A stretch of DNA of 64,000 bases from Hormiphora californensis (GCA_020137815.1 CM035360.1:3955558-4019557); one strand, 5' to 3'; shown: positions 1 through 12,170, counted from the first letter of the stretch. A program made the numbers and translations. The notes: generated by a model from the letters alone, not told the origin.

Positions 1-81
1 CTAATGCACACACAAAATACATTCTTGATTCTTTCGGCGCCCCCTTTAGCTCATGATGGCAGCTCCTTCTCTCCTCTGTCT

Positions 82-83
<2 letters not shown>

Positions 84-157
<74 letters not shown>
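84..157. repeat. (CT)n microsatellite
   Basis: Almost uninterrupted CT dinucleotide tract. The Leu/Ser-rich ORF across it is only a reading of the repeat. Confidence 0.95.
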
Positions 158-161
<4 letters not shown>

Positions 162-300
162 CTTGCCCTGTACGCCATCTCGAGCTACCTAGCCTTGCTT
201 GTTTCTCCTCTTCATAGCTCAGCAGCTGTCGCCCCCTCGTGCAGTGTGATCACTTGCTCTGTATTTTATATCTAGTGATCATATAATGATTGTCTATCAG

Positions 301-522
301 TTCCTGGAGCCCCCCAAAGACCCCCACCTGGTTAAGGTTGAATCACCCACCGTCCTTATTACATCCCTGACCCGGCGGTCGGCCTGGACGGAACACCTGA
401 TTGAAACACCACCTGCTGCTGCCCGGTGTGCTACCCCCGGTCGTGTGAAGGGCTCCAAATTTAACCGGCCTAACTCTGCTGGAAGGCCTCGAACCTCCCC
501 TGCCTCGAGGTACCTCCAATAA
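301..522 (+). CDS. Probable last exon of an unrecognised gene
   Basis: A splice acceptor (TGTCTATCAG) at 291-300 is followed by 73 open codons in phase 0, ending in TAA at 520-522. The peptide starts FLEPPKDPHLVKVESPTV and ends PNSAGRPRTSPASRYLQ, so it is Pro/Arg/Ser-rich and probably disordered. GC content is clearly higher than in the flanks. AATAAA at 656-661, about 135 bases past the stop, fits a polyadenylation signal. A possible donor (TCGAG then GTACCT) near 509-511 leaves open that this is an internal exon. I do not recognise the family. Upstream exons would lie before the window. Confidence 0.5.
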   Translation, partial: FLEPPKDPHLVKVESPTVLITSLTRRSAWTEHLIETPPAAARCATPGRVKGSKFNRPNSAGRPRTSPASRYLQ

Positions 523-1465
523 TTCTATTAGGTGCCTTCAATGTTTATACATAGATTCCTGCAGTAATAACCACATAATATGGCAAGGACCGCCTTCGAT
601 TTTGTCATCACCCAACAATTTCTGTTGATTTTTGATCAAGGCAGCCCTTTTATTTAATAAAAACACAGTCATTTTTTGGTAGGTAATTTTAAATCGTAGG
701 TAATACAAAGTTGAGACGTGGGTAATTATATTTCATATCATCGATAGTAGAATGAGGAAAACCTTACTAACACACATTTCCATGCATCAAAAAACATATT
801 ATTATAATTTTTATGTATCACTAATTATTATCTTCAGTACATGTTACTAACTACTGTAGTAGTGACTCGGCTAAACATCAGTCGACGATCAGCCAAGTAA
901 GAAGTTACAATGTATAATGCCATTTGCGCACTGACAAAATGAACACACATGTCATTGGGAACTTCTGTTCAAAGAAGCACTGTACTACATTCAACGACCA
1001 ATATATATCATCTCTTAATAGAGGTTCCTAAAAGTTAAACAATCTGAACACAACAAAACGACCAGTTACTTAATAGCTGCACGAGCTAAAGGGTTTATAG
1101 TAACTGTTGACGCGTCGGTTCAATGAGAAAGAAATTAAAAGTTGGCAATACCTAGATAGCATTCAGCTGTGTATAATTCAACTGCACTGACCACTCGTTA
1201 ATCTAAATGAGAATATTATATTGAGAAAAAACACCATTCGTTGAAAATATGAAAAGTCTGTATCCATTAACTTTAAAATCGCTATTGTTGAATAGATCGG
1301 TAGTAAAGTCGGACAAAGATGCTACCTACGTAATATATAGCATGATGTTTGACGCATATTATATATATATATAATATGCATATATAATATATATATATAG
1401 TTGTATATTGATAACTTATATATATATATATATACACATACATTGCTTGTTATATGTAACATATT
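523..1465. other. AT-rich intergenic DNA
   Basis: 3' flank of the exon at 301-522, including AATAAA at 656-661. The rest is AT-rich with TA-repeat palindromes at about 1356-1432. I see no coding region. Confidence 0.6.
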
Positions 1466-1635
1466 AGGGGGTATGTATAATCCTGGATAACCCGGATAGC
1501 TCGGATAGCCCGTATAATAGGTATTTTTAGGAAAGCTATTCCAGCATATATAATGTAATACGGACTATCCTGAAAATACTAATTATCCGGGCTATCCGAG
1601 CTATCCGGGCTATCCCGGATTATACATACCCCCTA
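1466..1635. repeat. Small inverted-repeat element (MITE-like)
   Basis: AGGGGGTATGTATAATCC at the left end matches GGATTATACATACCCCCT inverted at the right end. Both arms continue inward with alternating CGGATAG / CTATCCG units. About 170 bp, no ORF. Confidence 0.8.
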
Positions 1636-2030
1636 TTGTCTTCTGAAGTAAGTTATACTGCTGGTTTATGTAAGTATTCTAATTTAGAGTTTGGCAGTTG
1701 ATAAACATACCAGACATGATTAAACGAGGGATATATCGAATTTTCGTAAAAGTGTAAACTTGAGATACCGGGGTCATCGGGGGGAAGGATAAATGTACGC
1801 TGTGTATCGCGGTATACTTTATAGTTTTTATATCACACACAATTCTAAACTGGGGGAATTTGTCCGGTTAATATCAAGGCCGGTACGGTAAATCGGTAAA
1901 CGGTAAATCAAGGTTCGACTTAATAGCCACTAAATCTTGGACACCTTACAGTTAAATAATTATATTATATATCAAGATATGAATAGTTCTACATATAATA
2001 AGTATATAAGGTTGCTCATAACACGACGAG

Positions 2031-2509
2031 CTTAAAGTGAGAGTGGACCGAATCAGAATTGGACAAGTTTTTTGTAGGTAGTAGAGATTAGCGCTCTGAG
2101 AATTTTGCGTTCTTGCCGCTCAAAATCGACCCAGCCATCACTGAGATATTTTTGTTATGTTGGGAGAACTCCTGTTTAATCAGTATGTAAAAAACAAAAT
2201 AGAAACAATCGTCGTGTTTTACTAACACATTCTGAATATAAGGAGTGAGGTTGACATGCTCATGCACAGAAGCAGAACAATGCAAGTTAGCATATTAAAA
2301 ATTTAAAGAATGTGTTAATAAAACACAAGGATTGTTTCTATTCTGTTTGATAAATGTTGATCCAGCAGGAATTCTCCCAACATATCAAAAGTATCTCAGT
2401 GATGGGTGGATCGATTTTGAGCGGCAAAAACGCAAAATGCTCAGAAAGCTAATCTCTATCACCTACAACAAACTTGTCCAATTCTGATTCGGTCCACTCT
2501 CACTTTAAG
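2031..2509. repeat. Foldback element, about 480 bp
   Basis: The left arm starts CTTAAAGTGAGAGTGGACC and the right arm ends GGTCCACTCTCACTTTAAG. The arms are imperfect inverted copies over about 230 bp each, with a short AT-rich centre near 2290. No protein-like ORF. Confidence 0.85.
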
Positions 2510-3235
2510 GTATTGGAGAGAGAGATGTCGGATTTTAGATCGCGACAACTCAATTCCTTATTCCGAGATGTGAAAAAGAGGTGGTTGGGCGAGAGAGAAC
2601 GCTCGATTCCTGGGACGACAGAATAAGGAATACCGGTGATCCACCGGAGCTCCCTTCATTCCTCGTTGAATGAGATCCCGCAAAGAATAAATCAATCATA
2701 ATTTGGACTTGCTGCCCACAGTTAAAATTGAGCCGAATCCTAAAGTAGTTGGCATTATATTGTTTGATATCACTACATACTACGAATATATATTTCGCCA
2801 TTTCATATATATCTAATCGCTGCATGTCTTACACAGTCTAGTGGATTCCAGCCTGACACATCTCATGGTTGTTGTGTTGTTGTTGTACTCACTGATGTCT
2901 TACAACCACGTGTCAAATGTAAGGACTGTTGAATCTCTATTTGGTTGTAGATAGATATAGCTATATATTGCAGTCCCAAAAGGAGTACCTAATCAATGTC
3001 CCAGGAAAAGATAACGTACCATGGCCACGGTTCGCTGTTACACCCTCGCCGATATATTAACAAGTGCAACACTATAGTGCTACACCATTGTTCACAGTCC
3101 TTACTCAGATAGTCTCCTTGAGTCCGATAAACAGCTCTCTCGCTGTATCTCGAACCCAAAATGTGGAGGGGTGGGGGCTAGTTGTTGTTGACTCTGGGGT
3201 GCTGCTTTCCCAACAAGGTCGAATGATGTCATTGA

Positions 3236-3292
3236 CACACATACACACACACATACATACACACACTAGTACGCACACTCACACACACGCAG
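3236..3292. repeat. (CA)n-rich microsatellite
   Basis: Interrupted CACACA/CATACA tract just downstream of the FLYWCH gene's stop codon. Confidence 0.85.
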
Positions 3293-3313
3293 CAAGTAAC
3301 AACAACTAGATCA

Positions 3314-4540
3314 TTATATCCCCTCGCCACTGCTCATCTGGAACTGGTAGTGACCAGTGGTAGCGCTTTGGAACTCACGTTGTACGGACGCGGTAGTAGG
3401 GTGCTGCCACCCTGAGTAGTTACCGGGCCAAACGTGGGCCAGGCTAAGTTTCGGCTGGGAAACGTTGGAAAGCTTTATCTTGAGTGACAACTCCGGCTGT
3501 TTATCCTGTTGAGGTTGTGGTTCATGCAGGCGCTGATCGAGAGGTGCAAAGTGAAGGTTGGATCGCTCCTCCTGGATCTCTTGGTGATACTGCAGCATGT
3601 CCTGACTCGTCACTGGGTTAAAGTCATGATGCTTACTCAGCAAGTCGACATGATCGCCCCTTTTGGATAACATTGATTGTCTGTTTTTTCCCGCACAAGA
3701 TCTCTCGTAACTCCGGAGAAGACTCATTTTGAGGATGCGCTTGCCAGAATCAATCGGAGGGTGAACGTTTAGAGACTCTTCTTCTGCCATCAGCTTTATG
3801 TCAGAGATGCTTTTTCGTAGCTGTAGGGAAAATGATATTAGCACAATGAATTCAGCCCTTTGTTCTGAGATTGAAATTCGTATCGCAATGCTTATTGCTT
3901 GTGAACCCTAATTTCCTTATTGCTTACCCTAATTTCGAGGGCATTAGGCGGGTGGTTGTGTGGTTGGCCCACGGTCACAATGGCACCCTCCTTGTTGGTG
4001 CTAATGCGAGACTTGCAGGGTACTGGATTGGCGGCCGTTCTTCGACTCATCATGCATCTGTGTGAGAGAGTTTGAGAATTTGTTAAATAATGTACCAATT
4101 CTCGGTATTTGCTCATTAAAATACGATTCAACTCATTTCTTGGAATTCAATATTTTCTTAGCGTTGTAATTCTCTCCATGTTTCTCTCTATCTATCTCTC
4201 TCCCTCCTGTGATGCATATGAATTTCGATTCTCGACTCGACAACACATACATGTCGATCTGTAGGCCTACTGCATGACATAAAGAAAGACGAAAGTTAAA
4301 CAGCCATTCGAAATATAGAGCTAGGTTACAGCCTTCATCACGTCTAATAGTTATACATTGGTATATGTAGTTACACACATGGTGTATAGATAATAGTGAT
4401 ACATACCTCCAGTAGATGATCCCGTTCCTAGATCGGTCCCTGCTGAAGCGGTGATCACCACATATCATGTGGACAGAATCCTTTGTCCGGCCCGTTATGA
4501 ATGTCACCCCATTATTGTACGTTACGACCTCCCCGGACAT
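3314..4540 (-). CDS. FLYWCH-type zinc finger protein, three exons
   Basis: Three exons join in phase: 4540-4407, 4057-3928 and 3820-3314 (donors GTATGT and GTAAGC; acceptors CTCACACAG and TTTCCCTACAG). They give 256 residues. The first two exons form one FLYWCH finger: VTFITGRTKDS near residue 12, IIYWRC at 41-46, then C59 and HNHPP at 78-82. C46, C59, H78 and H80 are the expected C2H2 zinc ligands. FLYWCH fingers bind DNA or proteins and are related to the DNA-binding region of Mutator-like transposases. The rest (89-256) starts with a probable helix (LRKSISDIKLMAEEE), is polar and Gln/Ser-rich, and I do not recognise it. There is no transposase catalytic domain, so it may be a host regulatory protein or a fragment of transposon origin. 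The start is the first ATG before the finger. Confidence 0.82.
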
Positions 4541-5171
4541 GTTTGTTAATTGCCCTGGCCTAAATATATGAAAAGAGGGGTTATGTTAGATCTGAGATGC
4601 GGATGTATAGCAATTATCGTCTCTATAGATCGGCCTTGTGTAATAGCTAATTTAATTAAATTTAGGTCCTTTCAGGACCGTAGGTCATCACCATAGGTCA
4701 TCAAATAGTTAGCACAAGTCACAACATTATATGTATATCTCATTTAAACTCAGTATATAACTATTGAAAACATTGGAAAGACAAGGTGGAATTACACACT
4801 GTTTTGTTTCACAATTTATTGTGCTTTTATACTGAAACTCCATACAAATGTAAGATGCTGCTATGTAAGTGGGAAAAGCTTGGTAAGAAAAATGTTGAGA
4901 AATAATTGGAAGTTATTAGCTGCTGGGACAGTTGATTTTGATTTTCAAACTAAAAGCTGAGTGGAAGGAGAAGGAGAAGGACAGTTGGTGAACCACATCA
5001 AACGGAGCCAAGAGATGAAACACGAAAGGCATCATTTGCTTGCTTATTAACATTCCCCCGTACATCTCACTATTATAGATCGTAGTACAGCTTTTGAAAA
5101 TGAAGGGAATTGGGAAACACAGCGTTATGAAATGCTTCTTAAACTCGACTAGCGCGTGTCTAGTTACTAGA

Positions 5172-5206
5172 CGAACAGTTTATACTAGACTCTAGTATAA
5201 ACTGTT
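5172..5206. repeat. Short perfect palindrome
   Basis: GAACAGTTTATACTAGA faces its exact inverse, giving a 17-bp stem with almost no loop. Confidence 0.8.
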
Positions 5207-5598
5207 CAAAAGTAATGTAAAGGAAGTTATACAAATATGGTGTGTGTGTGGGGGGGGGAGGTGCAGTTAGGCCCCTCAAGGTTGGTACAGCAGGAAATAT
5301 ACACTAGAACTCTCATTACCACCCCACTGTGGGCGATGATAATTTATGTGTGTATTTTTAGTACATTAACAAGAGGCATATAACAACGTTCAGACTGTTT
5401 CAAGTGAGGGACAACGTTGTTCTTCACTTGAAAAAGAAGCAAAAGTCCCCTTTACTTGTCACAGAGAATCTAGATTAAAATTAACAATGTAGGTATAAAA
5501 TTAGTGCTATTTTAACGATGCAGGCATAACAGAGAGTGTAAAGCCACAACAACAGCGGTGTGTGCCTCAGTTGTTAGGCAGGATGTACAGAGTGTATA

Positions 5599-5602
5599 TT
5601 TC

Positions 5603-5679
<77 letters not shown>
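5599..5679. repeat. (CT)n microsatellite
   Basis: CT dinucleotides with a few TATC interruptions. Confidence 0.95.
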
Positions 5680-5814
5680 AGTCTCTATATATATATATGT
5701 GTGTCCATCCGTCTCTGTCTCACACGAATAAAAACAACGCATAGACAAAACTTCCATTCGCCGGTCGACACACGAATAGCAAAGCACACACGCACACACT
5801 GAAAGAGAAGGGAG

Positions 5815-6165
5815 ATAGATAGAGAGAGAGAGATAGAATAAAGGAAGACACACACAGAGAAATAGAGCAAGAGAAAGAGAGGAGATATTTCCAAGAAATG
5901 GCCTTATTAGAACATTGGTCTTCCTAGAAGCCAGTACCTGAGAAATGTGGCAAGCAGAGAGCACAAGCTTTAAAGAGATAAAGAGAGATAAAGAGAGGAG
6001 AGAGAGAGAGAGATAGAGAGAGAGATAATAGAGCTAGAATAGAGATCCTTGCTCCCCTCCTCTCCTCTCTCTCTCCTCGCTTCTCGTCGCTCTCTCTCTC
6101 TCTCTCTGCTCCCTCTCCTCTCCTCGCTCGCTCTTCCTCTCCTCCTCCTCTCTCGCTCTTTCGCA
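5815..6165. repeat. GA-rich tract followed by CT-rich tract
   Basis: Interrupted GA repeats (about 5815-6033) followed by interrupted CT/CTCCT repeats (about 6053-6165). The two halves are roughly complementary and could fold back. Confidence 0.85.
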
Positions 6166-6722
6166 GGCTCCTCCTCATCTCGCCAACATCTATCACACAA
6201 ACTGTCTCTTTACCGGATATCGGCGTACACTTTAATAATTATCTATGGACATAAAATGTAATTTCCCTCCACAATCTTCCTTACTCTCCACATTATTCCA
6301 AAATATACCACTATATCAACCCTTAGGGCCAATTAACGAACGTCCTCCACGCTATAAAAGCTTAAAGCCGCTTACTTCCTTACTTCCTTACTACTGTTGA
6401 TAATAAGAAAAGGACAAATTTAGAATATCAAAATTAACCAGAAGGAGAATACCAATAAAATCCGAGACAACATTATGCCATTTAAACCCCCGCGTGGGGG
6501 GTGTAAATTATCCCTTAAACTCTCTCTCAATACTCAACGGGAAAACACAATTACAAGCTCGGCCGATATCTCACATCGCCCCTCTTTTACAAATGTAAAG
6601 AAGGGTTAGACCAATAATTTCAAGCCCAGATACATCAGTAGACCACATACAATTTCGAATATGATATTGAACTATTATAGATGACAAACAACTTGTCAAC
6701 TTTTAACGATCTCCCTTTTCAG

Positions 6723-6790
6723 AACGACAGAACACTACACGCAATGGTACGATAGCAAGAGTTGCTCCAGTAGAGTCGGGTCAGGAAAAG
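6723..6790 (+). CDS. Possible small internal exon
   Basis: A pyrimidine-rich acceptor (CTCCCTTTTCAG) ends at 6722 and a strong donor (AAAAG then GTGAGT) follows 6790, bracketing 68 bases. Two frames are open. One gives TTEHYTQWYDSKSCSSRVGSGK and ends in phase 1, which would join the candidate exon at 10620 in its DGSTGIEV frame. The other gives RQNTTRNGTIARVAPVESGQ. I do not recognise the product. The case rests only on splice sites and phase. Confidence 0.3.
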
Positions 6791-6828
6791 GTGAGTTCAG
6801 TACGAATATATTGTATGATATGCGGTAC

Positions 6829-7800
6829 GAATAGAGAGACTTTTACAACGTGGTATAGTATGTGTCGTTTCTTGGAGGTAATCCACGGTCCTTGTGACTA
6901 GCAACTATTCGCCCACACGGATTGTCTCAATGGTCGACCACCAAAAACGCAATACACGCACAATACAATATGATCAAAACTTTGGGCGACCCTAACAGAT
7001 CAAACGATTACATATATCCTCCGACCTCCAACTACAAATGCAGCACTATACGAGTCACGAGGGGGAGGGGGGATAGGTCACGAGTGATTTGTTACAGGGG
7101 AACGTTGAGAGGTGGGGAGGGGGTTTGAATTTTTTTTCAAATATCACGTGACATGCCACGTAGTATTTAGTTTTGCGGTGCTTGATGGGAAGATGGAAAT
7201 TAGGGAAACTTTGAAAAATTTATGATATACAGTCGGACCACGATTTAGGGGCCCCCGATTTAGTGGCACCCCGATTTAGGGACAGGATTTTTCCCCCCGA
7301 TATAGGAAATTAACATTATTTGACCCGATTTAGTGGACACACCGATTTAGTGGACAAGAGCCTTTCCCCCGAGGGTGTCCCTAAATCGGGGTCCGACTGT
7401 ACCTACAGTTGAGCCCTGATTTACCGGGAAGATAAATTTGCCCCGATACAGGATATTAACGGTATTGGACCGTACATATCGAATAGAGACTATTTTGCAA
7501 CGTGGCATAGTTCGACCCGTTTCTTGGAAGGTGTAATACCAATTATTCGCCCACACGGTATATTAAGGCTTGTCTCAATGGTCGACCACCAAAAACGCAA
7601 TACACTCACAATATACACTATCATCAAGTCCTAGTATATATTATTAACGCTTACAGACTTTGGTTTTCAATTATCAAGTCTTACTTCAACTGCAGCATTA
7701 TTCGATTCACGAGAGGGGCAGGCGGGTAGGGGAACGTAGGAGGGTGTGCAATTTTTGAACTTCAAATATCACGTGACATTGTTTTGGAAAGGAAGATGGA
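6829..7800. repeat. Diverged direct duplication interrupted by MITEs
   Basis: The segment at about 6829-7195 recurs at about 7478-7800. Shared landmarks include TCAATGGTCGACCACCAAAA, TATTCGCCCACACGG, a G-rich patch and CAAATATCACGTGACAT. Between the copies lie a pogo-like MITE (7230-7399) and a truncated second one (about 7405-7470). Confidence 0.8.
7230..7399. mobile_element. Pogo-like MITE
   Basis: Starts CAGTCGGACCACGATTTAG and ends inversely GGTCCGACTG, with TA at 7228-7229 and 7400-7401. Internal copies of CCGATTTAG occur in both orientations. TA target and CAGTCGGACC ends are typical of Tc1/mariner-pogo elements. No transposase. Confidence 0.85.
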
Positions 7801-7859
7801 AATTGGGACAACTTCGTAATCAGAGAAACATAGTAAAAGACAAGTAAAATTAGTAGACG

Positions 7860-8165
7860 GGAAAGGTTGCCATATTATTTGAGCTACCTTTGTCACCTTT
7901 CCGGCCTACTAATTTCAATTAGTTTTGGTATAATTTGCATTATTTTTGGTGTGTTATATCCATGCAGATAAATTAGAACTGGTCTAGAGAGGTTGAAATG
8001 ACGAAACTACGAAAATTTCATTTTTGACGCCATAACGTGACGTTACGACGTCATAATGATGATGTAATATAATCGGGATTATCTAGATAAATATGTTGAC
8101 CAAGTTTGAATTGATTGGATGAGATTTGAACCCGCTATGGCGAAAAAAAACATATCGTCTATTTT
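7860..8165. repeat. Dispersed repeat shared with 21341-21650
   Basis: Colinear matches to the interior of the element at 21026-21855: AGAACTGGTCTAGAGAGGTT, a run of TGACGTCA-like motifs, GGATTATCTAGATAAATATG and CCCGCTATGGCGAAAAA. It probably marks a related element whose ends I could not find. Confidence 0.7.
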
Positions 8166-8624
8166 CACATACCGTCTGTTTTCACATACCGTCTATTTTC
8201 ACATTATAGTCATAACACTTTTGACACGATTTATGACCCTTAGAAGTCGATTTTCGGAAATTTGCAATAGAGTATCTAAAAGTTCAGACAATTCTCATAT
8301 CTTTCCACACATAGTCTTCGTTTTTCGATTAGAATCCGTCTTCAGGGTGGAAATTGAGCTCAATTCAAAAAATGATTTTTGCAGGATATTGCTGAGGATG
8401 ATAAGGAAAGCTCACCCCCAACAAATGCACATTGCACATACATTCGGTAGATCTTTCAGCTAGCGAAAACTAAAAGTTTCTATTATTTTTTGTTTGGCGT
8501 GAATATGGTTTATAAAAAGCGTCTATCCGATGCGTGCGTGCATACGTGTGTGCAGGCCTGTTATACTGAATCTTCAGCAAATGGGACCAGTCTGTAACTT
8601 CGGTCTCAGATGAGATAAATTTTT

Positions 8625-8970
8625 TCCCCGCCCGGGTGAATGCCAAAGGAATTCACCCGGATGCCTTTTGCAAAAAGGCATAGGGGTTTAGAATTCGACA
8701 AGTTTACATACTAGTGAAGTGTCACGCTTTTTTGTCCCGTGACGTAACCTGATTAGTTGCAAGGGACAACGGTGTTGCTCCTTCATCAAATACTTCAATG
8801 GCACGTTTTCAGGAGATGTGAGCCGTGCAATGTGGCGCACAATTTAGTGCTACTAAAACACAATGATTTGTTCTATACGGTTTGAGTGATTCATAAATGA
8901 TCGAAAATGTCTGTCCCGCCTTCACATTAGATGCTTATGAAAATAAAGGTTGGCGGGGAACATAGCATTA
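8625..8970. repeat. Dispersed repeat with an inverted relative at about 29640-30135
   Basis: ATTCACCCGGATGCCTTTT next to a GGGTTTAGAATTCG motif recurs in inverse form at 30070-30135. The flanking text on CAACGGTGT and CTCCTTCATCAA also has inverse counterparts near 29945-30005. No ORF. Confidence 0.55.
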
Positions 8971-9155
8971 TGAAACATAATGCAGTTATTCTTGTTAACT
9001 TAAGTCAAAGACCCCAAGCCGGGTGGTGGGTATACAATATACATTCTAAAGTCTAAGTCAAACGAATAAAAGAGAGCCACGCTATGGCCTTTTGAAATCT
9101 GGGTTTTTAGCCTAAATACCCATAAACCGTATAATTGCGTTTCTGACGGCGCTTT

Positions 9156-9172
9156 TGGGGGGGGGGGGGGGG
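9156..9172. repeat. Poly-G run
   Basis: 17 G in a row, followed by ATGGCAACATTTTTGC and an imperfect inverse TTGCCAACG. Possibly one end of a G-run element, but I found no partner end. Confidence 0.6.
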
Positions 9173-10266
9173 ATGGCAACATTTTTGCTTGCCAACGCAG
9201 TGATAATATATGTTTACGATAATTGATATACATGGGTTTGATAATATTTGCAAGATTTGTGCAGGACAAAACTCACAAACAATATTAGATTAGCTAATGA
9301 AAACTAACGTCTTGGGCAAAAAAATATCCCCCCTATAATATGACTAGCATGGTTCCAGATCTCGTGGAGCCCTCAAATTCGACAACTAAATAGATTCCAC
9401 AAATATTTAGACTTTTATCTCAAAGTTCATTTTTTGCTATAGGAATGAACATCGTCATTCATTCCAGAAAACATTATTTTTCGGTGCAATTGTCTTTGGC
9501 TATCGATTAGCGTACCATGAATTGCTAATCAGGCTTAGAGGTGGGGAATCACGTATCATAGGGGATGCTAAAATACAGAAAAACTAAACAGATTGAAGTA
9601 AGACACAAAATAGGGAAGTCAGAAGCAAAGTAGGGGAGGGCAGAGTAGGGGCCGCGGCCGAAGGTGAAGACTTTTTAGAGAGAGAACGAATATTGGTTGG
9701 TGAGAGCGGCTGCAAGGGATTGTGTTACATTCGAGCATCAATTTACAGTTTAGATGTGACCTGGGAGCTGCAGATAATACCAAATAGGTGGCTCTCTAAT
9801 GTAACGACGCACAGTCATGCAGATCAAATTACAGTCATGTGAATGCAGAACATACCCAAAACACACCCATCCCAAACACACCATGGCACATTTCACACTT
9901 TGTAGGGCGTTAAAATTGATTGTTTTGGGGTGTCTGAAAGTGAAAGCCGAAAGAAATTGAGAGAAATACCTGACTTCTGAGAGGGAAAAATAGAAAAAAA
10001 AAGAGTTGGCACACACAAGTCTAGACCCTTTGGTGTAAGACTGTAAGACTGTAAGAATGTAGGACTTCGGCTCGGTTCGGAGAGGGCAGTTTTACTTACA
10101 ACAGTATTAAAGCTCTTGATACACAGACCGAAGAGAAATCCTGCCACAGCTTGGGCCCGCTAAATAAACATTGGACCTGTGTGTGTGTGTGGGAGATAGA
10201 GAGAGAATGAGTGAGGGACAGAGAGAGCCTTGTTAGTTTTTCTTCATATAAACGTGTCGCCCTTGA

Positions 10267-10284
10267 CTTCTCTCTCTATCTCTT

Positions 10285-10333
<49 letters not shown>

Positions 10334-10335
10334 GT
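10267..10335. repeat. (CT)n and (TA)n microsatellites
   Basis: A CT tract runs directly into a TA tract; further CT-rich patches continue to about 10500. Confidence 0.9.
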
Positions 10336-10619
10336 ATCTCTCTCTCTCTCGCCCTATCTCTATCTCTATCTCTGGCCGATAGCATGTCATTCGACCGAAG
10401 AATCTCCCTCTCTGTATCTATCTCCCTACTATATATTCTATCTCTTCCGGCTCCCCCATCACCCCCCCCCCCCTCTCTCTCTCCCGCTCTCCCTTCTTTT
10501 TGATTCTCTCCGTACGGAATTCGGAAACAAAAAATACAAAAACTTAGGCTGGACCCCCTCCGACCTTGATCAGTAATGACTAATGACACCAAACCATGCT
10601 AATAAAGTGTGTCCCTCAG

Positions 10620-10735
10620 ACGGAAGTACGGGTATCGAAGTGCCGAGTTTGTATACGGCTGTAACGCCCAAGTCCTTCCTACCTCCGTCACCCCTACGAA
10701 CAAAGCAGTTTGTGATGCCACTAAAACTTCACCAG
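10620..10735 (+). CDS. Possible internal exon
   Basis: Acceptor GTGTGTCCCTCAG ends at 10619 and donor CAG then GTACCT starts at 10736. Two frames are open. One reads DGSTGIEVPSLYTAVTPKSF and ends in phase 0. The other has two Cys (EFVYGCNAQV, NKAVCDATKTSP) and ends in phase 1, which suits the acceptor phase of the exon at 12743. The sequence just downstream is poor, so the join cannot be tested here. No family recognised. Confidence 0.3.
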
Positions 10736-10859
10736 GTACCTGCATCAAGGGGTTCAACCACTCTTATCGAATCAAGTAAAAATATCATGGACCGTGGCGT
10801 TGATTCAATCAATCAACTTGATTGGACAAAAGAATGGCATTTAAAAATTTCCGGGCACA

Positions 10860-11580
10860 ATCAAAAAAAATTGTATTTTCGCTTTAAACCCCAGAAGAAA
10901 AGGGAGCATCGGGCCCCAAATCAGCCCCCCCCACCCGGGGGTAACGGTGGAAGGAAAGGCCCCATCGGGCATTAAAGTGACGTTTTGTCCCCATTTTGGG
11001 AAGGGTGTGGGCCCCCCCAACAAAAAAATTCCCCTTGTCAAAACAAGGAAAAAGGGGAAAAAGGGGGGGGAGAAAAGGGGGTATGTGAAGTGGGGTTGTG
11101 CCCCTTTAAAATTTAGGGAAAATTGGGTTGGTGAAAGCTTCTGGGAAAGGAGCAAATTGGGGCATGGGCTGCAAAAAGCGAACCTTTCCCCCAAAATCCC
11201 AAAAATTTTTTTAGGTCCCGCCATAAAAAATGGATTTTTTCTTTTCGACGTTTAATTGAAAACGACTTTCCCCTTTAAAAAAATATGGCACTTATTAAAG
11301 GGGCCCCCTAATTACGGGCTTTAGAAACCCCCCACATTACCACAAAAAAATCCCGCAAAAATTTTGTTGGTGTAAACCTGTAATGTAAATCGTCAAAAAA
11401 TGGGGAAGGCTGTCAGGCCAATGCTTCGAACCCCCATTTTTCGCCCCCGCTTTCCCCGAGAATTTGGGGGGCCAAAAGCTCTGACAGGAATTGAGCCCAT
11501 ATTTTTGGTACGTTTTACAATACAGGATAGAAATGAAAAGGGCGTTGCCCAGAATCTTGTTGAGTAAGGGGTGGGTCCCA
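10860..11580. other. Homopolymer-rich stretch that looks like low-quality sequence
   Basis: Short homopolymers of all four bases (CCCC, AAAAA, GGGG, TTTT) follow one another for about 700 bases, unlike anything else in the window. This is the usual look of over-called bases at the end of a poor read or a badly polished gap. ORFs on both strands here are very probably artefacts. Confidence 0.6.
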
Positions 11581-11585
11581 CCCCT

Positions 11586-12170
11586 TAACGGGTGACAACT
11601 AAAAATCTGGACAGTTTTCTGTGAGCTCTAGCGCCGGCCCCGTTTGAGATACAGCTTCAGGCCAGTGATAGAACGATTTTTCAGACAATTTTGAATCAGA
11701 ATAACAAAACGGGAAAAACTAAAAAGTTCATTTTCATTGCGATATCGCATCATTTCCTCTTGACCCACCAAAGCATGTAGTACGGAGATTTGAGATTTCT
11801 ATGTGATCAGAAACGACCTTCCCGATGAGATAAAATTCTCAAATTTGTAAGAATGGTTGTTCATGCCATAACCAACATAACTGCCAAGTTTCAACATTTT
11901 AGCTCATCAGGAAGTTGGTTTTCCACGTCATAAATGTTTCGAGAGATCGTCAAAATGGCGATTTCTCAATTTACCTGTAAACTACGCTTTGGAGGGTTTG
12001 TTACAGATGATTCTGTGATTAGAATTGAGATTATCGGAGTGTGAAACAAAGTTAATTTCGTTCAAAATTGTCCGAAAAACCATTCTATCGCTGCCCCGAA
12101 GCTGTATCTCAAACGGGGCCGGCGCTAGAGCTCACAGAAAACTGTCCAGATTTTTAGTTGTCACCCGTTA
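11586..12170. mobile_element. Foldback element with about 75-bp terminal inverted repeats
   Basis: The left end starts TTAACGGGTGACAACTAAAA and the right end is its inverse ending GTCACCCGTTA. The arms continue through GAGCTCTAGCGCCGGCCCCG and GAGATACAGCTT. TA at both ends fits a TA target. The 585-bp unit has no transposase. A lone arm lies at 39056-39128. Confidence 0.85.

Larger units (their letters stand above)
4541..6722. other. Intergenic region with microsatellites and no clear gene
   Basis: Contains a palindrome, a G run at about 5247-5259, CT/GA tracts and AT-rich DNA. ORFs over the CT/GA tracts are simple-repeat translations. Confidence 0.6.

Noticed and set aside
3314-3844. C-terminal exon of the FLYWCH gene as a USE1-like SNARE protein
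   Set aside because: SQDMLQYHQEIQEE recalls USE1, but no SNARE helix or membrane anchor follows, and the exon joins in phase to a FLYWCH finger.
8119-8463. ORF of 114 codons
   Set aside because: Its start lies in the dispersed repeat shared with 21341-21650 and the peptide has no protein-like character.
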